64,000 bases of DNA, taken from the NCBI GenBank assembly GCA_022496185.1, contig WTXG01000039.1:1-64000 (forward strand), read 5' to 3'. The position numbers and the translations under genes are program-made. The DNA comes from Multifurca ochricompacta. Taxonomy: Eukaryota; Basidiomycota; Agaricomycetes; Russulales; Russulaceae. Of the stretch, positions 29,254 to 40,175 are shown one piece after another (within the stretch, counting starts at the first letter, position 1; each line of letters starts with the position of its first letter). Below the pieces are notes generated by a model, which saw only the letters and a list, made by a program, of their open reading frames with translations, was not told the origin of the DNA and ran no database searches.

Positions 29254-31223
29254 TCAAATCTCATTTCTTCCTTTTTCTTTTCCAGGTCGATCGTGACGGT
29301 GCGGAGGTGCTGTCCCCATGGTTTCAGTGTGAGCTTTCCTCTTTGCGGATACCGTGACTGGCCGCACGCCTAGGGCTTTATTACGTCCCGTAATCGGTGG
29401 TTCGGCTTCGCTAATGGTTGAGCGTCTGCCGTGACGACGTACAAAGCACGAAACGAAGAAGCCATTGGTTGCATCATCAGGGGAGCATCGCACGACAGCC
29501 TCTGTGTCTTGACCATTTTTGGTAATTAGCTTAGCCAGTAAAATCGAAGGACCGATAAGCATAGCAACCACCTTCGTCACTCAGGATCCCCGGCTGCCCC
29601 CGTCGCGACCATGTAGGAAGGACTTCAGCGTGTGTAGCTAGTCTGAACCCGCCCGCGGTTGCTTCTGTGCTCCGCAATGCTGCATCCACAACTTGCTCGT
29701 TTTCTTCAGGGTGGACGCTGCAAGTTGAATATACGATCTTTTCGACGGCCGGGTCTGTGGCCAGTGTTAGTCAGCCCGCCATCAGAATCGCAGCGCGCTC
29801 GAACGAGGAAAGAGGGGTGAGATACATTTCATTGCATGACGTAACATCTGTAGCTGGAATGCCGCGAGTTTTGCAAGGCGCTCTGTATGCGCAACGTTCG
29901 AGCCTGCACCCTCTGTTGATAGCAACGTGACGTGATCAATGATGAGGCCCTAGACGCGGGGTTGTCAGCAGACTTACCTGATTCCATGAGATGGTCGAGA
30001 CGATTGATAATACCAGACCCGCTGCAGGAAGGATCGAGAAGACTGATCTTAATGAGACACTGGCGGCATACATGAATAGAACGACACACATATGTGTAAC
30101 GCGGCTATATTTTTCGTTGTTATAATCTGTGGTGAGAAAATCTACGTTGAGCGCTTCGACGTTATTACATCCGGCTCGGGCCAGCATTGTTTTCAGAGTA
30201 TCGTAGCGCTTGCGATCACGTTCAAACGCAAAGATCTGTCGAGAAAAAAAAAAAGAAGGCCTGATATTGACGCGGAGGAAACCGGGAACTAGTACCTTGC
30301 CCTGATTACCCATGAGTGCACTTAAATGCGACGTTTTGTTTCCAGGCGCTGCAGTGGCGTCGATTATGGCACCAGTCGGGTGAGCTGGCGGTGAGAGCAC
30401 GATAGCAGGGAAGCAAGATGCCTTGTCCTGGAGGATCAGTCGGCCATCAGAATACTCAGGGGTATCTGTAAGCTGCGCTTCTGGCGGAAACAACAAAAGG
30501 TTCTCGATATGCGCGTCCCGCGCGAACTTTCTGAGAAAGGCATCGAGGAAGGTGTCGGTAATTAACGGTGGAACGTACAGTTTTTGATCGAGGGGATTCC
30601 CGAGGGTATACCCCCCATTTTGGAAGGTCTTCACAGCCTCGTGAATGGACCATTTCAAGGTATTGATCCGCACATATCGAGGAATCCGGACTAGGTTAAA
30701 GGATGTTCGTCTTTATCCAGGATAGGGAGGAACTGTTGATTTGATGTGGAACGTCGATGGCACTCACCCGCTAGTACGGCATCCGGTAGCGCCAGTTCAC
30801 TATCGGACTTTGCACCTCGACGAATCTTGACGCGTTGTAGCTCGCTATGTAGGCGTGTCTTGTGACGAATTAGGGCCTGCTTCACGGGGCCATCGCCAGC
30901 TTGAATCCCACTGGAGAGGAGTAGGTCGTGTACCAGTACCAGTGCGAGAGCGTTAGAGTTTATCTTCTTCTCTGCCTTCAAGAGATCTGCAGCTGCGATC
31001 ACTTCCGCGAGCGCGGACTTGTCTAACAGTGGTCAGTTAGTTAGCCGACTCGACTATAAGCGTTCAGTCGTTCAAAGGAATGCCCACATTTAAGTGTTTC
31101 TATAACAAGCGCAGCAGTACGCTTGCGATTCTTCTCTGGAACGGTGCTCAGGAGACTCTTCACGGAACCGTGTTTTGCATCCAAGTGATCAATGATTTTA
31201 GCGGCGTCAAAGTAGAAGTTCAT
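29254..31223 (-). CDS. RCM1: rRNA (cytosine-C5) methyltransferase, NSUN5/Rcm1 type
   Basis: SAM-dependent m5C methyltransferase of the NOL1/NOP2/Sun family. The N-terminus MNFYFDAAKIIDHLDAKHGS starts at 31223 and is followed by RYVRINTLKWSIHEAV, LQDKASCFPAIVL, the SAM-binding motif IDATAAPGNKTSHLSAL, FAFERDRKRYDTL, the catalytic motif IV ILLDPSCSGSG (restored across an intron near 30060), and the motif VI region YSTCSVHPEENE near 29710. Both catalytic cysteines (DPSCSGSG and STCS) are present. The DPSCSGSG form rather than DAPCSG points to the NSUN5/Rcm1 branch, which methylates large-subunit rRNA in the nucleolus. The C-terminal tail is basic (RPVTVSAKRKAH). Confidence 0.9.
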
Positions 31224-31692
31224 TGTTTATTACTGAGTGAAATAGATGTATAAGAATATCAGGCCAGACCGTAGGACAGAAGGGATAGTATAACATGCTT
31301 CAGCAGTAGAAGCATCACTACTATCAGCGCGGCTAGTACAAAGCGTAGAAGGAAGGAAGGGGTAACTGTCTGTTAAGGGAGATGTTGGATCAGCATACTA
31401 TAAGATGAGAAATGAGAAAGAGAGATATATTCAGAAATAAAAAGATCCTCAAGCGTACGGGACGCATTCAGACAATGTAGATAAGTATATTTTTACGGAC
31501 ATCATTAAGACCAAGTCAACACATAGAAACGAGGCTCACCTTCACACTGTCGACCGAGTTGTGAGTAGCAGTAGCCAAGTGTTTGTTTGTCCGTATTTAT
31601 ACATGCGCGTCGCGTTTACGAGTAACGCGGCGCGCCGGGCCATTTGTGTGTGTGACAGCTTTCACGACTTCCCCATCCCCGTCTACTTCAAA
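31224..31692. promoter_or_regulatory. divergent promoter and 5' leader between NSUN5 and DnaJ
   Basis: The two start sites point away from each other. The DnaJ leader must include the bases up to 31693, because its start codon is completed by splicing. No regulatory motif is assigned. Confidence 0.45.
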
Positions 31693-33649
31693 AGTAAGAA
31701 TTAAAAATAAAGGATCAAGTGGGTCCTTCATTTCGATATATCCTTGCAATCTCATTATAAAATCTTCTCAGTGGCAATTGAAACAGAACTCTACGATGTA
31801 TTGGGAGTCCCTTCGAATGCAACTGGAGGTATGCATGTGACACCATTTGCTCGTGGCATGTGTTCTAAAGCAAAGACATCGCCTCGCCTAGACGATATCA
31901 AGAAGGCATATCGCAAGAAGGTCCTTATGTTCGCCCTCTCTTCCGCGTGAAATCCTGAGTAATCTCTCTCTAGGCCAGGAACCTTCACCCGGTATGCTGC
32001 CTAATACCTACGGATTTCATGATTGACCTTTGGTCTGACTCTGTCATATTTTCCACCTCAGGACAAGGTATACTACCCTGCCTTCTATCTCTTACTGTGT
32101 TTAAGCCCTTTCTAGAATCCAAATGACCCAGATGCCATTCAGAACTTCCAGGAGTTGGGTGCAGCGTATGCCTAGGTTTCTTTCACCTTTCGTTTTGGTA
32201 TCAATGTGCTCTAGATATGAAATCCTGAACGACCCAAATACTCGCGAGATATATGACTCTCATGGTATGCAGGGCCTTGCCGGATCTGGCGGCCCTCAAA
32301 GTGGCCCAGACATGGGCGATATCTTCTCTCAGTTCTTTGGTGGTGGTCTCGGTGGTGGTCCTGGGACATCCTTTACTTTTGACTTTAACGGTTCAGGAGG
32401 GCCGTTCAGAAAACGGAATAAAGGAGAAGACACTGTGGTTCCATACGAGGTTAAGCTGGAAGATCTCTACAACGGGAAAACTGTGAGGGTGAATATGGAG
32501 AAAGAGGTGGAATGCGGGGTCTGCAAGGGGCACGTATGCACTTCCAGGCAAATTTCCCTTGCTAAATTGCGGACAGGTCCGGAGCAAAGGGCAATGCAAA
32601 GTCCAAGAAATGCGTGACATGCGAGGGAAAAGGCTGGAAACACGTATACTCCCAGGTGGGTTTCTTCTTCTGTGCTGTACACGTAAAGTCGGTTTCCAAT
32701 GGATAACCGACAACAGGTCTCCACTGTCCGTATTGCAACTTCGCGGGCGCCGTGCACCGACTGTCATGGCACCGGTGAGATTCTACGTGAGAAGGATCGG
32801 TAAGTTTGGTATCGATGGGAAGAAACCACCACTGAGAAACACCGAAGATGCAAAAAATGCAAAGGCGAGAAAGTCGTTAAGGAAAAGACTCGACAAGAGG
32901 TCCACGTTGAACGCGGTATGCCAGATGGGCAACGCATCGTTCTCGCTGGCGCTGGAGACCAAGAGGTAACTTCCTCTGTTTTATACCAGCATTGTATAAA
33001 TTTACGCCCGTTCCAGCCTGGCCTCCCTCCTGGTGATGTCATCTTTGTACTAAAAACCCAACGGCACAAATCGTTCGAGCGTTCTGGGAGCGATTTACTC
33101 GCTACTGTCTCCATTACTCTATCCGAGGCGCTTTTGGGCTTTGACCGCATAGTGATCAACCACCTGGACGGCCGAGGGGTGAGGGTAGCGAGCCCCCCGA
33201 GTAAGGTCATTAACTCTGGGACGACAATCATCTTGCGCAACGAGGGCATGCCAACCTATAAAAACCCGGACATGCGCGGAAATCTTTATATTGTTTTAGA
33301 AGTCGAGATGCCTGGTGAAGATTGGATGAGTACCATTGATCAAGAGGTGCTCTGTCATGTTTTTCGCGCGTGCTTTGTATTTCTGCCTATGTCTAATCTC
33401 CTCTTCCAGGCACTTGGTGCATTACTACCACCAAAGAAGGCGGACATCGAACCGTTGCCAGAAATTGTAGATGAGGTGGCGTTCGAGGAGGGTACGCTAG
33501 CCGAAGTGCGTGCACGGTCATTTCCCGCGGATTCGGGCTTCTTTGACCAAGCATTCCCATCCCAGTTTGGCGAAGGTGATGAAAACGATTGGCAAGATGA
33601 GGAAGAAGATGACGATGAGGGCGGGGCACCCGAGTGCCAACCTCAATGA
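31693..33649 (+). CDS. YDJ1: type A DnaJ/Hsp40 co-chaperone, Ydj1-like, with CaaX end
   Basis: Stimulates Hsp70 ATPase and delivers clients. The J domain (AIETELYDVLGVPSNAT, IKKAYRKK, NLHPDKNPNDPD, YEILNDPNTREIYDSHG) is followed by a Gly-rich linker, four zinc-binding repeats (CGVCKGSG, CVTCEGKG, CTDCHGTG, CKKCKG), the client-binding region (LPPGDVIFVLKTQRHKSFER), an acidic tail, and the terminus ECQPQ. The last four residues, Cys-Gln-Pro-Gln, form a CaaX-like farnesylation motif as in Ydj1. Three splicing oddities stand out. The start codon is split A/TG by the first intron (31694-31771). The Asp-Lys of HPDK is a 6-nt exon (32062-32067). The intron inside CKG/SGAKG appears to begin with GC. 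The stop is at about 33647-33649. Confidence 0.92.
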
Positions 33650-34099
33650 TTAAGGGCCCGCCTGCGGTTTTGAGCAGATGGGAGGGATGCAGTGTTGGCG
33701 TTACTTGCTCGTGCTAGGAAGCCACAAGTCATGGTCGGCGGGCATGCGTGTACATGTCCTGCTCCTCCTCATCACCCCACTCCTCACTCACACTCACACT
33801 CACACTTAAACCCAGAATTCAGACTCAGACTTCAGAGATAGATATACACATAATCTGTTGCAATCTGCAATATAATATTCATCAAGACACGTGATCATAT
33901 CATCCTTGGATTATGTCATCGTTTGAGAGGCACCAACGCACCATGTGACTAAGTAAGATAGTAAGTAGTACTACGAGGTCTCAGCACTCAGCACTCTCAG
34001 CAGCACTCTAGTCCTTCTCCGCTCATCCCGGGCTCCTATTGGTTCTTGCTTGTCTGGAACAGAGCCCATGTCATAGTCTAGTCAAACACTTGAGTAAGT
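33650..34099. other. intergenic, no gene seen
   Basis: 3' flank of the DnaJ gene with CACTCA repeats near 33785-33808. No conserved frame. Confidence 0.5.
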
Positions 34100-34290
34100 G
34101 GGGGTGGTGGCGTAGCCTGCTAAACACTTTGGTTAGGTGAGCCGAAGCCAATCCCTTCGGGCAGTGAGGTGGATCGGGGATTGAGGAGCACATGCTCCAC
34201 TGTTGCTGGTAGTTCTCCGCATGGGAAAGATACCTTGCTCTCGGGGTATTGGAGTGTTATGGGTATTTTAATCGCTTTTCCATTAAAGAC
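34100..34290 (+). mobile_element. possible tRNA-derived SINE fragment
   Basis: It begins with a tRNA-like 5' portion, GGTGGTGGCGTAGCCTGCTA, whose TGGCGTAGCCTG resembles a pol III A box. About 100 bases of GC-rich body follow, then a T-rich part before the ThuA start codon. No clean B box or poly-A tail is visible, so the call is tentative. It forms the immediate 5' leader of the ThuA gene. Confidence 0.3.
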
Positions 34291-34300
34291 TAGTAAATCA

Positions 34301-35740
34301 ATGTCGCTACTGCTACGACCTCTGCTCTACTACGCTTTATTCCTCTCCCTCGTGCCTACTTTCTCGCAAAGTCAAACCGCACGTGGGCTTATCTATTCTG
34401 CCACTGCAGACTTCAGGCACGACTCTATTCCAACTGCTCGCGATGCGCTTATTGCCCGTGGGCAATCCATCGATATACTGTTTGACGTGACCGAGGACCC
34501 GACGCGCTTCACCGATGCCGGTTTGACACCTTATGATCTACTAGTATTCCTCATGAACACTGGAGAGGGTGCGGGTGGCCCTTTTCCTCTCGCTGTTTGC
34601 TCTCTGGAGGCTGACAGCGAGCAGTATTGGACGAGGCGGGTAAGGCAGCACTACAGCGGTATCTGGACCTTGGCGGGAACTTTGTCGCAATCCACTCGGC
34701 TTCAGACTGTCTGAGAAATACGACTTTCTATGGCAGGGAGGTTGGTGAGTTGCGCTAGACTGTGGAAGTCTTGCATAAAACCTTTATCCCAATAACCTCC
34801 CAGGTGCATTCTTCGATTATCACCCACTCATACAGAACGCAGTGAGTTCGGTCCGGCCTTCTCCTCGGAGTGTCCATGCACTGAGTTGAATCGATTCATG
34901 AAAGACTGTGGATGTGATTGATGCCTCTCACCCAAGTACGAACATGCTCCCTGCTCAGTGGAGCGTTCAGGATGAATGTTAGACAAATTATCGCGCGCTT
35001 CTGCGACCCTGAGTCTTCTTGGACAGGTACAATTTCAAGTCAGACCCCAGATCAGTCGGCGCTGTTGTGGTTCTCTCCGCCAATGAGTCCTCATACTTAG
35101 GTCTACCCATTTTTTCTTTTCGAGATTGTATTGTGCCTGATGCATTTTCCAGACCCCGGCCCTCGTCGATTCGATCAGGGAACACCTCACCCGACAGGTG
35201 CGCCACCAATTCATCCTTTAAATGTATCAATGCTCAACTCGAATCAAGCTTGGTACCAGGAGCGCGGAGCGGGCGTTGAGAATGGAGGCATCTTGGGACG
35301 CAGTTTCTATACAAGCCTTGGTCACTTGAATCAAACGTGGCAGGTTTGTTCCCCATAAGTTCTTGATTCTGCCCGCCTTCCAATTCGAATTCTGATACGT
35401 AGGATGACCTCTTCCTTGGGCACGTGGCTGGGGGAATCTTCTGGGCCTTGCAGTCGAATACAACTCGGGCCTTTAACTCGAGCGGTCAAGTTGGCAACCC
35501 TGGTACTCTACCAGGCACAGCCTCGGGCCCAGCTACTACAATCTCACGTTCTAACCCAAGTTCTAGCCCAGGGACGTCGGGTACATCGAGGCACGTTTGC
35601 TTTCCTTCTACACCGAGTAATTCTCTTGATATTGGTGTAGTACTCAAATTTCTCGAGCGGACGCACGCACGAGTCCATTGACTACCTCATCTGCTATCTA
35701 CGCAGCATTAGCTTTCTCACTTTGCACAGCCCTGTTATAG
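34301..35740 (+). CDS. secreted ThuA-domain protein, probably GPI-anchored
   Basis: The start at 34301 gives MSLLLRPLLYYALFLSLVPT, a signal peptide. A ThuA-like (trehalose-utilisation, class I amidotransferase-like fold) domain follows: RGLIYSATADFRHDSIPTAR, FDVTEDPTRFTDAGLTPYDL, LQRYLDLGGNFVAIHSASDC (second frame of the exon at 34640-34720), FFDYHPLIQNA, AWYQERGAGVENGGILGRSF and HVAGGIFWALQ. A Ser/Thr/Pro/Gly-rich spacer comes next (GTLPGTASGPATTISRSNPS). The last exon ends in a short hydrophobic tail, AIYAALAFSLCTALL, at a stop at 35738-35740, as in GPI-anchor signals. ThuA domains are of poorly known function, so an extracellular or wall-attached role is inferred. The last splice junction (near 35580-35680) is not certain. 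Confidence 0.78.
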
Positions 35741-36145
35741 GACTATTTTGCAGGCACGTCGCTACAATTCTCGATTTTCTGTTCGGCTTTTTCGGAACTT
35801 CGGGGCTTCGCTGTGCGTAAATTCGACACCGGACACTTGAGGTTAATGCGTAGGTCAATGATTCATCCGTAAACCCCAAGCGTTTAGTAATATTTACTAA
35901 ACGATCACTAAACATTCTCATCTTTGATGCTGCGTACGGCATCCACACATTGTCGACCGTGTTAGCCGGACAACTTGTCGTGGGGCGTCAAATGTGTCTT
36001 GCCTTCCATGACCTTTGGACAGCTAAATCGCCAGAAATGTCGGGGTTCTATCGAGTGGGTACCTGCATTAGTGAGAAGGAATTTGGGTGGAGCGCTGGTG
36101 GAGCACCCAATGCCTAAGTGATAATTTACCTAACCTAAGAAAAAT
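35741..36145. other. intergenic region with a perfect palindrome, no gene seen
   Basis: 3' flank of the ThuA gene. Its only clear structure is the inverted repeat at 35881-35903. Confidence 0.5.
35881..35903. repeat. perfect inverted repeat, 10-bp arms
   Basis: CGTTTAGTAA and TTACTAAACG are exact reverse complements separated by TAT. It is AT-rich, without a following T run, and may be a cruciform, a protein site, or the scar of a small element. Confidence 0.75.
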
Positions 36146-36189
36146 CAGGAGGTGTACACTCGGCGAGAACAGGGGTGCCTCACCTCCTG
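36146..36189 (-). repeat. hairpin with 9-bp stem, possible outlying member of the array family
   Basis: CAGGAGGTG and CACCTCCTG are exact reverse complements around a 26-nt loop. Read on the minus strand, the loop contains CTCGCCGAGTGTACACC, resembling the CTCAGGCCGAGGGTATACC of the unit at 39.9 kb. It may be a degenerate or diverged member. Confidence 0.45.
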
Positions 36190-37880
36190 GCTATCGCGCT
36201 CTGACGGAGACGCGGCGGAGTCATCCAACCACCAAGCCAGAAGACAAAAAAAAAAGGACAACTGCGTGCGTGATAAGGTTCATCTCGTTCGGCGGAGGAG
36301 CGGCAATTGATTTGGAGCTAGTTTGAAACAGTTGTCAAGGGTGACGGATGAACGAGGGCGGACTGAGGAGCGGATGAGGAGCGGAGCACAAACGTAACTC
36401 AGATCAACTACACCGCCCGCTCCACCAGGTACGGTCTGTACCCATGCATTAAGAATGCACATAAGGACAATTGGCAGCATGAACCTACGCACAATAACAC
36501 ATGCCGCAGATGAGGTCCCGTGGCAGCTGAGTGACACCGAAACCACCTGCCTTTAATTGCACTAGGGTTAATTAAGATACAAAGGTGGAAGGAAGTACAC
36601 GCCTTACCTCAGAAAGCACTTGTATAGGAACCAAGCTCCAAGCAATATCAGCGGTGACCTGATTCATAAATGGGGATACCTTTAATTCCACGCCTGGACC
36701 GCGGAACAACATGTCGGGTAGAGAGAATGAGACAGTCTGGCGGTGTCAATAAAATCAATGAAAGTGTTTATAGAAGGCCAGTGTGAACCAGTATAGGGGG
36801 AGATGTAGCGAGATATCAGTCTCAAAGTGGAGAACCGAACAGAATGGTAGACATGCACGTCGTCGTGTCTTCGGGTTGAAAAATGTACCAACAAAGCTAC
36901 AAAGAGAGAGGGAGTCTCTTCCCAGGAGAATCTGGGGGTGAGCAAAGTGAAATAACGCATACGGAGTCACAGATGCGAGCGTATTAACACACAGCATTTC
37001 ACCAGTCCAAGGGGACACTGGAACATGTGTGAGTTCCCCCCTAACGCAATAGCATGGGGCCCTTAGCAGATCACAGGACCCTAATATATTGCTGGCGGGG
37101 GTGACACTGATACACTGGCCTGGAGAGTCGCTCGTCGAATTAAAGAGACCATTGCCCTTAGGACAGGATACTGTTAGAGTTTAGCTACGGGTGGCAGCAG
37201 AACAGTACATCCTGGCGGCGGTGGTTGTGTAGTTGACTTGCACTAGCCTCCGAGGTCTGTAGAACAGATTCGAGCTGGTGACGGATGGCAGAGAAAACTA
37301 GCAATGGACCTCTTCTCAGGTTCAACACATGTCATTTACCTCGGTCTATTCCCTACTTCCACAGGCTCGACCACGGGTGGCGCGCCCGCCAACGGCCCAT
37401 GATGGGAGGAGATATCAACTCTTATTTGAAACTACCCCCGCATCATGGAAGGGTGGCGAGCACACCACCCGTGAGTACTAAACCATGGATGTATGAAAGA
37501 CAAACCTTTGTCGATACCTACCAAGTCCTGCTTCCTCCGCTAGCTGGAGGAGTTTCAAGGCACAGCCAAAGAAACCACGCAAGTCAGGTCAGGCCAGCGA
37601 CCACAAGCACATGTATGCAGTATCAAGACCAGCTAAGCGCCCGTAGGCAGTTTCTGAGGAAGCTAAGCGTCTGGGAATTCCAGTAGAGGGAGCCAGGTCA
37701 AATCCAGTCCAGTAGCACAGTCTGTGAGACGACGCCTTGATCCAATCAGTCCGGGTCGTCGAAGTCTTGATCGGGTGCGCACCCTGTCGATGTATTTGCA
37801 TCATGCGTTTGAAACAGTGAAACCGTAATCTATGAGAAAAAAAAAAAAGCAGCTTCGAATGGAAATGAAATAAGCAACTG
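36190..37880. other. no convincing protein gene, possible 3' part of the structured RNA locus
   Basis: Short open frames exist on both strands, but none shows a recognisable domain or plausible spliced structure. Donor-like sites on the minus strand (AG|GTAAGG near 36607, GAG|GTAAAT near 37340) suggest that transcription of the minus strand may continue through here. Confidence 0.35.
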
Positions 37881-37951
37881 TGACCTGGAATCGACATCTG
37901 CCACACGTCACAGTCGCGGTGCGGCGTGCAGCAAATGTCGATTCCAGGTCA
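37881..37951 (-). ncRNA. long hairpin A, 17-bp perfect outer stem, in an intron-like context
   Basis: The outer arms TGACCTGGAATCGACAT and ATGTCGATTCCAGGTCA are perfectly complementary over 17 bp. An inner partly paired region and an apical sequence shared with hairpin B follow (minus-strand sense CACGCCGCACCGCGACTG). On the minus strand it lies 31 nt after an AG|GTAAGT donor (near 37982) and about 45 nt before a T-rich acceptor (near 37837), so it fits inside a roughly 145-nt intron. The size and shape resemble a microRNA-type precursor, but the same geometry could serve another RNA. Confidence 0.6.
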
Positions 37952-38329
37952 GCACAGGAGAACAAACGAAGGCCACTTACCTGTGGCATATATTCCCCCC
38001 TCTCCTAAGCCAGCCTAGATATCCGTAGTTTATTGGCCTTATGCGATCTACGAAGAAAAGAAAGTGAAGGGTTAGAAAGGAACAGGCTGACAAAGCAGGC
38101 GGGGCTTGGTCAGAACGAGAGCGTTGCTCCTTCATCCGTATTCGGACCTGGATTTCTCTTTGTCGATAATTGGTCAGTTTTCACAAGGTTCACGAGAGGG
38201 AGTGGAACATAGCAACGGAGGCCGAACCGAGACGAAGCGTCTGTCATCTGCCAGTCATTTTGGCAAGCACAGAAAGCCCTGTAAAGTGGGTATGCAGCGC
38301 CCGTCTGCGTTGATCTGACAAAAACGTAC

Positions 38330-38404
38330 CTTACGACTGTTCATGTGCTCTTAGAAATCGACCCCGCGGGCGATATAGTACGTCCCCTCGGCCTGGGTGC
38401 GTAC
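38330..38404 (-). repeat. array unit R1
   Basis: The stem GTACG/CGTAC (5 bp) closes the loop region at 38378-38404. The unit ends AAG|GTACGT, with the donor 66 nt after the start of CAGGCC. Every frame of this unit contains a stop, including TAA at the end of one frame. Confidence 0.6.
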
Positions 38405-38610
38405 CTTCAACCGCAAAGTCGACTCCTTACGTACACTCGAGCCCCAATGGGTAGTGCCTGGCACTGATAACATCCAGCTCCAAAACGATACAATACGGTA
38501 ACCAAAGGGGTATCACCTTTCGGGGATTGGGTCAACCCGATTGATCGGACCAAGAAGATGTGTTTGGAATCCTGTTGGGGGACTTTATCTAAAGACGCAA
38601 AGGCACGCAC

Positions 38611-38684
38611 CTTGTAACGACCTGGGAAAGCTAAGAAGCTGACCTCGCAGGAAATGGAACGCGTCCCTCGGCCTGAGAGCGCCC
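38611..38684 (-). repeat. array unit R2
   Basis: The stem GGGCGC/GCGTTC (6 bp with two G-T pairs) lies at 38657-38684 around TCTCAGGCCGAGGGAC. The unit ends AAG|GTGCGT, 65 nt after the start of CAGGCC. A second hairpin, AGCT-TCTT-AGCT, follows the first. Confidence 0.6.
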
Positions 38685-38970
38685 ATATCCTGCCAAGTCG
38701 AGTCTCTTGCCCGTGTCAAGCATTGCTTCTAGGTGTTCTGGGAACTAGGAACAAGTGTTAGCACCAAACAAGAACAAGGAAAAAATGAATCAAATCAAGT
38801 GCTCATGATGGAACAGTACATTTCGATTGGTGCTTGGCGAAAGCAGGCGTCAAATTGGCTCGTATGCAGAGTGTCGGACCTTTAAGCAGGCCCTGGTTCC
38901 TTTGGCCCACCGGGTGCTTACAAGCCGCACAATACAGTTTCATGGGACGGCGCAGATAGCGATCACTCAC

Positions 38971-39040
38971 CTTCAAAATGTGCCAAGCACGACCCTCGTG
39001 GGCGATGAGAGGCAACCCCTCAGTCAAGGGGCACTTTCGT
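38971..39040 (-). repeat. array unit R3, diverged loop
   Basis: The loop is changed to TTGACTGA between CCCC and GGGG, but the flanks and second hairpin (GTGC-TTG-GCAC) align with R8. It ends AAG|GTGAGT. Confidence 0.45.
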
Positions 39041-39159
39041 TCCTAAGAGTATTGCCCCTGAGGGGGCTCAGTTTTTGGAAGGCTGTCAACTCAGAAATAA
39101 AAGGTAAAGGCAGAAAAATGGGGGGAGAGTGAGGGGAGAAACCTGTCATCCGGACCTAC

Positions 39160-39232
39160 CGATACACGTCATGTAGGCCGGCTACAGTGAGAGACACCAG
39201 ACAACATGCACCTAGATCCCCTTGAGTACTCA
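39160..39232 (-). repeat. array unit R4, diverged
   Basis: CTCAAGGGGATCTAGG replaces the usual loop. The second hairpin TGTAG-CCGGC-CTACA is clear, and the unit ends TCG|GTAGGT about 67 nt from CTCAAGG. Confidence 0.35.
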
Positions 39233-39503
39233 TGGGCTCGGAGATCCAGAAACGACCCCGGTCAAAGTGCATGGCCCATCTAGCGGCGGCAACAACAGGT
39301 ACTCGTTGCGGTTGAACGAATTTGAACTCAAGCGAGACATGGAGATTCACCCGTCATCATATACAGAGCCTTTGATTACGGGGTTGTTGCGAATGGAAAG
39401 TTCTTTTGAACAAGTCAAAAACTGCACAGGGGTGTTGAAGATTGTCTAGTATTGCTCGATCAAATCCCTTATCAGAGAGTGTCAATCAAACACGAGAACT
39501 CAC

Positions 39504-39575
39504 ATTGAAACGGCACGGGCACAGTCGGACGCCGACACCGCCAACGGAGAGCTGCACCCTCGGCCTGAGTGCACC
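39504..39575 (-). repeat. array unit R5
   Basis: The loop CTCAGGCCGAGGG lies between short TGCA arms at 39552-39575, preceded by a GCAG that could be an acceptor. The second hairpin is TCGG-CGT-CCGA. It ends AAT|GTGAGT, 64 nt after the start of CAGGCC. Confidence 0.55.
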
Positions 39576-39872
39576 TGCAACGCCAGCAGCGCCAAAGCGG
39601 CTACTAAACGCCAGTCAAACTATACAGGAGAAATCGGCGTCAGAGAGGATGAAAATCAGCAGAAATGTTGTAGAGAAAAATAGCAAAGGAGTCTTTTTCT
39701 TTTTGACTACGCGTGAAGCGCACTGTTGAAGGGATGTCGCTTGTGACAGGCCAGTAAACATGCTTCAAGCGGAAATGCTATGACATGTCTTGTAACGATT
39801 GGGAATAAACGAAGTGGGGAAGCTGATTCATTGATCAGGGTGGACATGCGAATGTAAGGCGTAAACACGCAC

Positions 39873-39943
39873 CGCAAAGCACCAGCAGCGTGCTCGGGCG
39901 CCGGCCCCGTGAACGAGGAGGTATACCCTCGGCCTGAGTAGAC
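39873..39943 (-). repeat. array unit R6
   Basis: The stem GGTCTA/TATACC (one mismatch, extended outward by G-C and G-T pairs) lies at 39920-39943 around CTCAGGCCGAGGG. It ends GCG|GTGCGT, 64 nt after the start of CAGGCC. Confidence 0.6.
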
Positions 39944-40175
39944 CCCTTCATCCACGAAACCGACACACCTACACTCAGTCTGTGCCGACAGAATTGAAAC
40001 GTATTCCCCGATCTTCTGTGGTCCCCGATAGTAAGCTTTCTCCCATATGCGTAAACAGAGAGATTTCAAATCAGACAACACAAGATACTACGCTGCAAAG
40101 CGCGAATGTGGACCATCGGTCTGACTGGATATGATAGTTAAGGTGGTGAATAAGTAACGGCGGATATCAACATAC

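Noticed and set aside
37285..37686. 133-codon plus-strand open frame as a gene
   Set aside because: No recognisable domain, no signal or splice structure, and a composition like the surrounding non-coding DNA.
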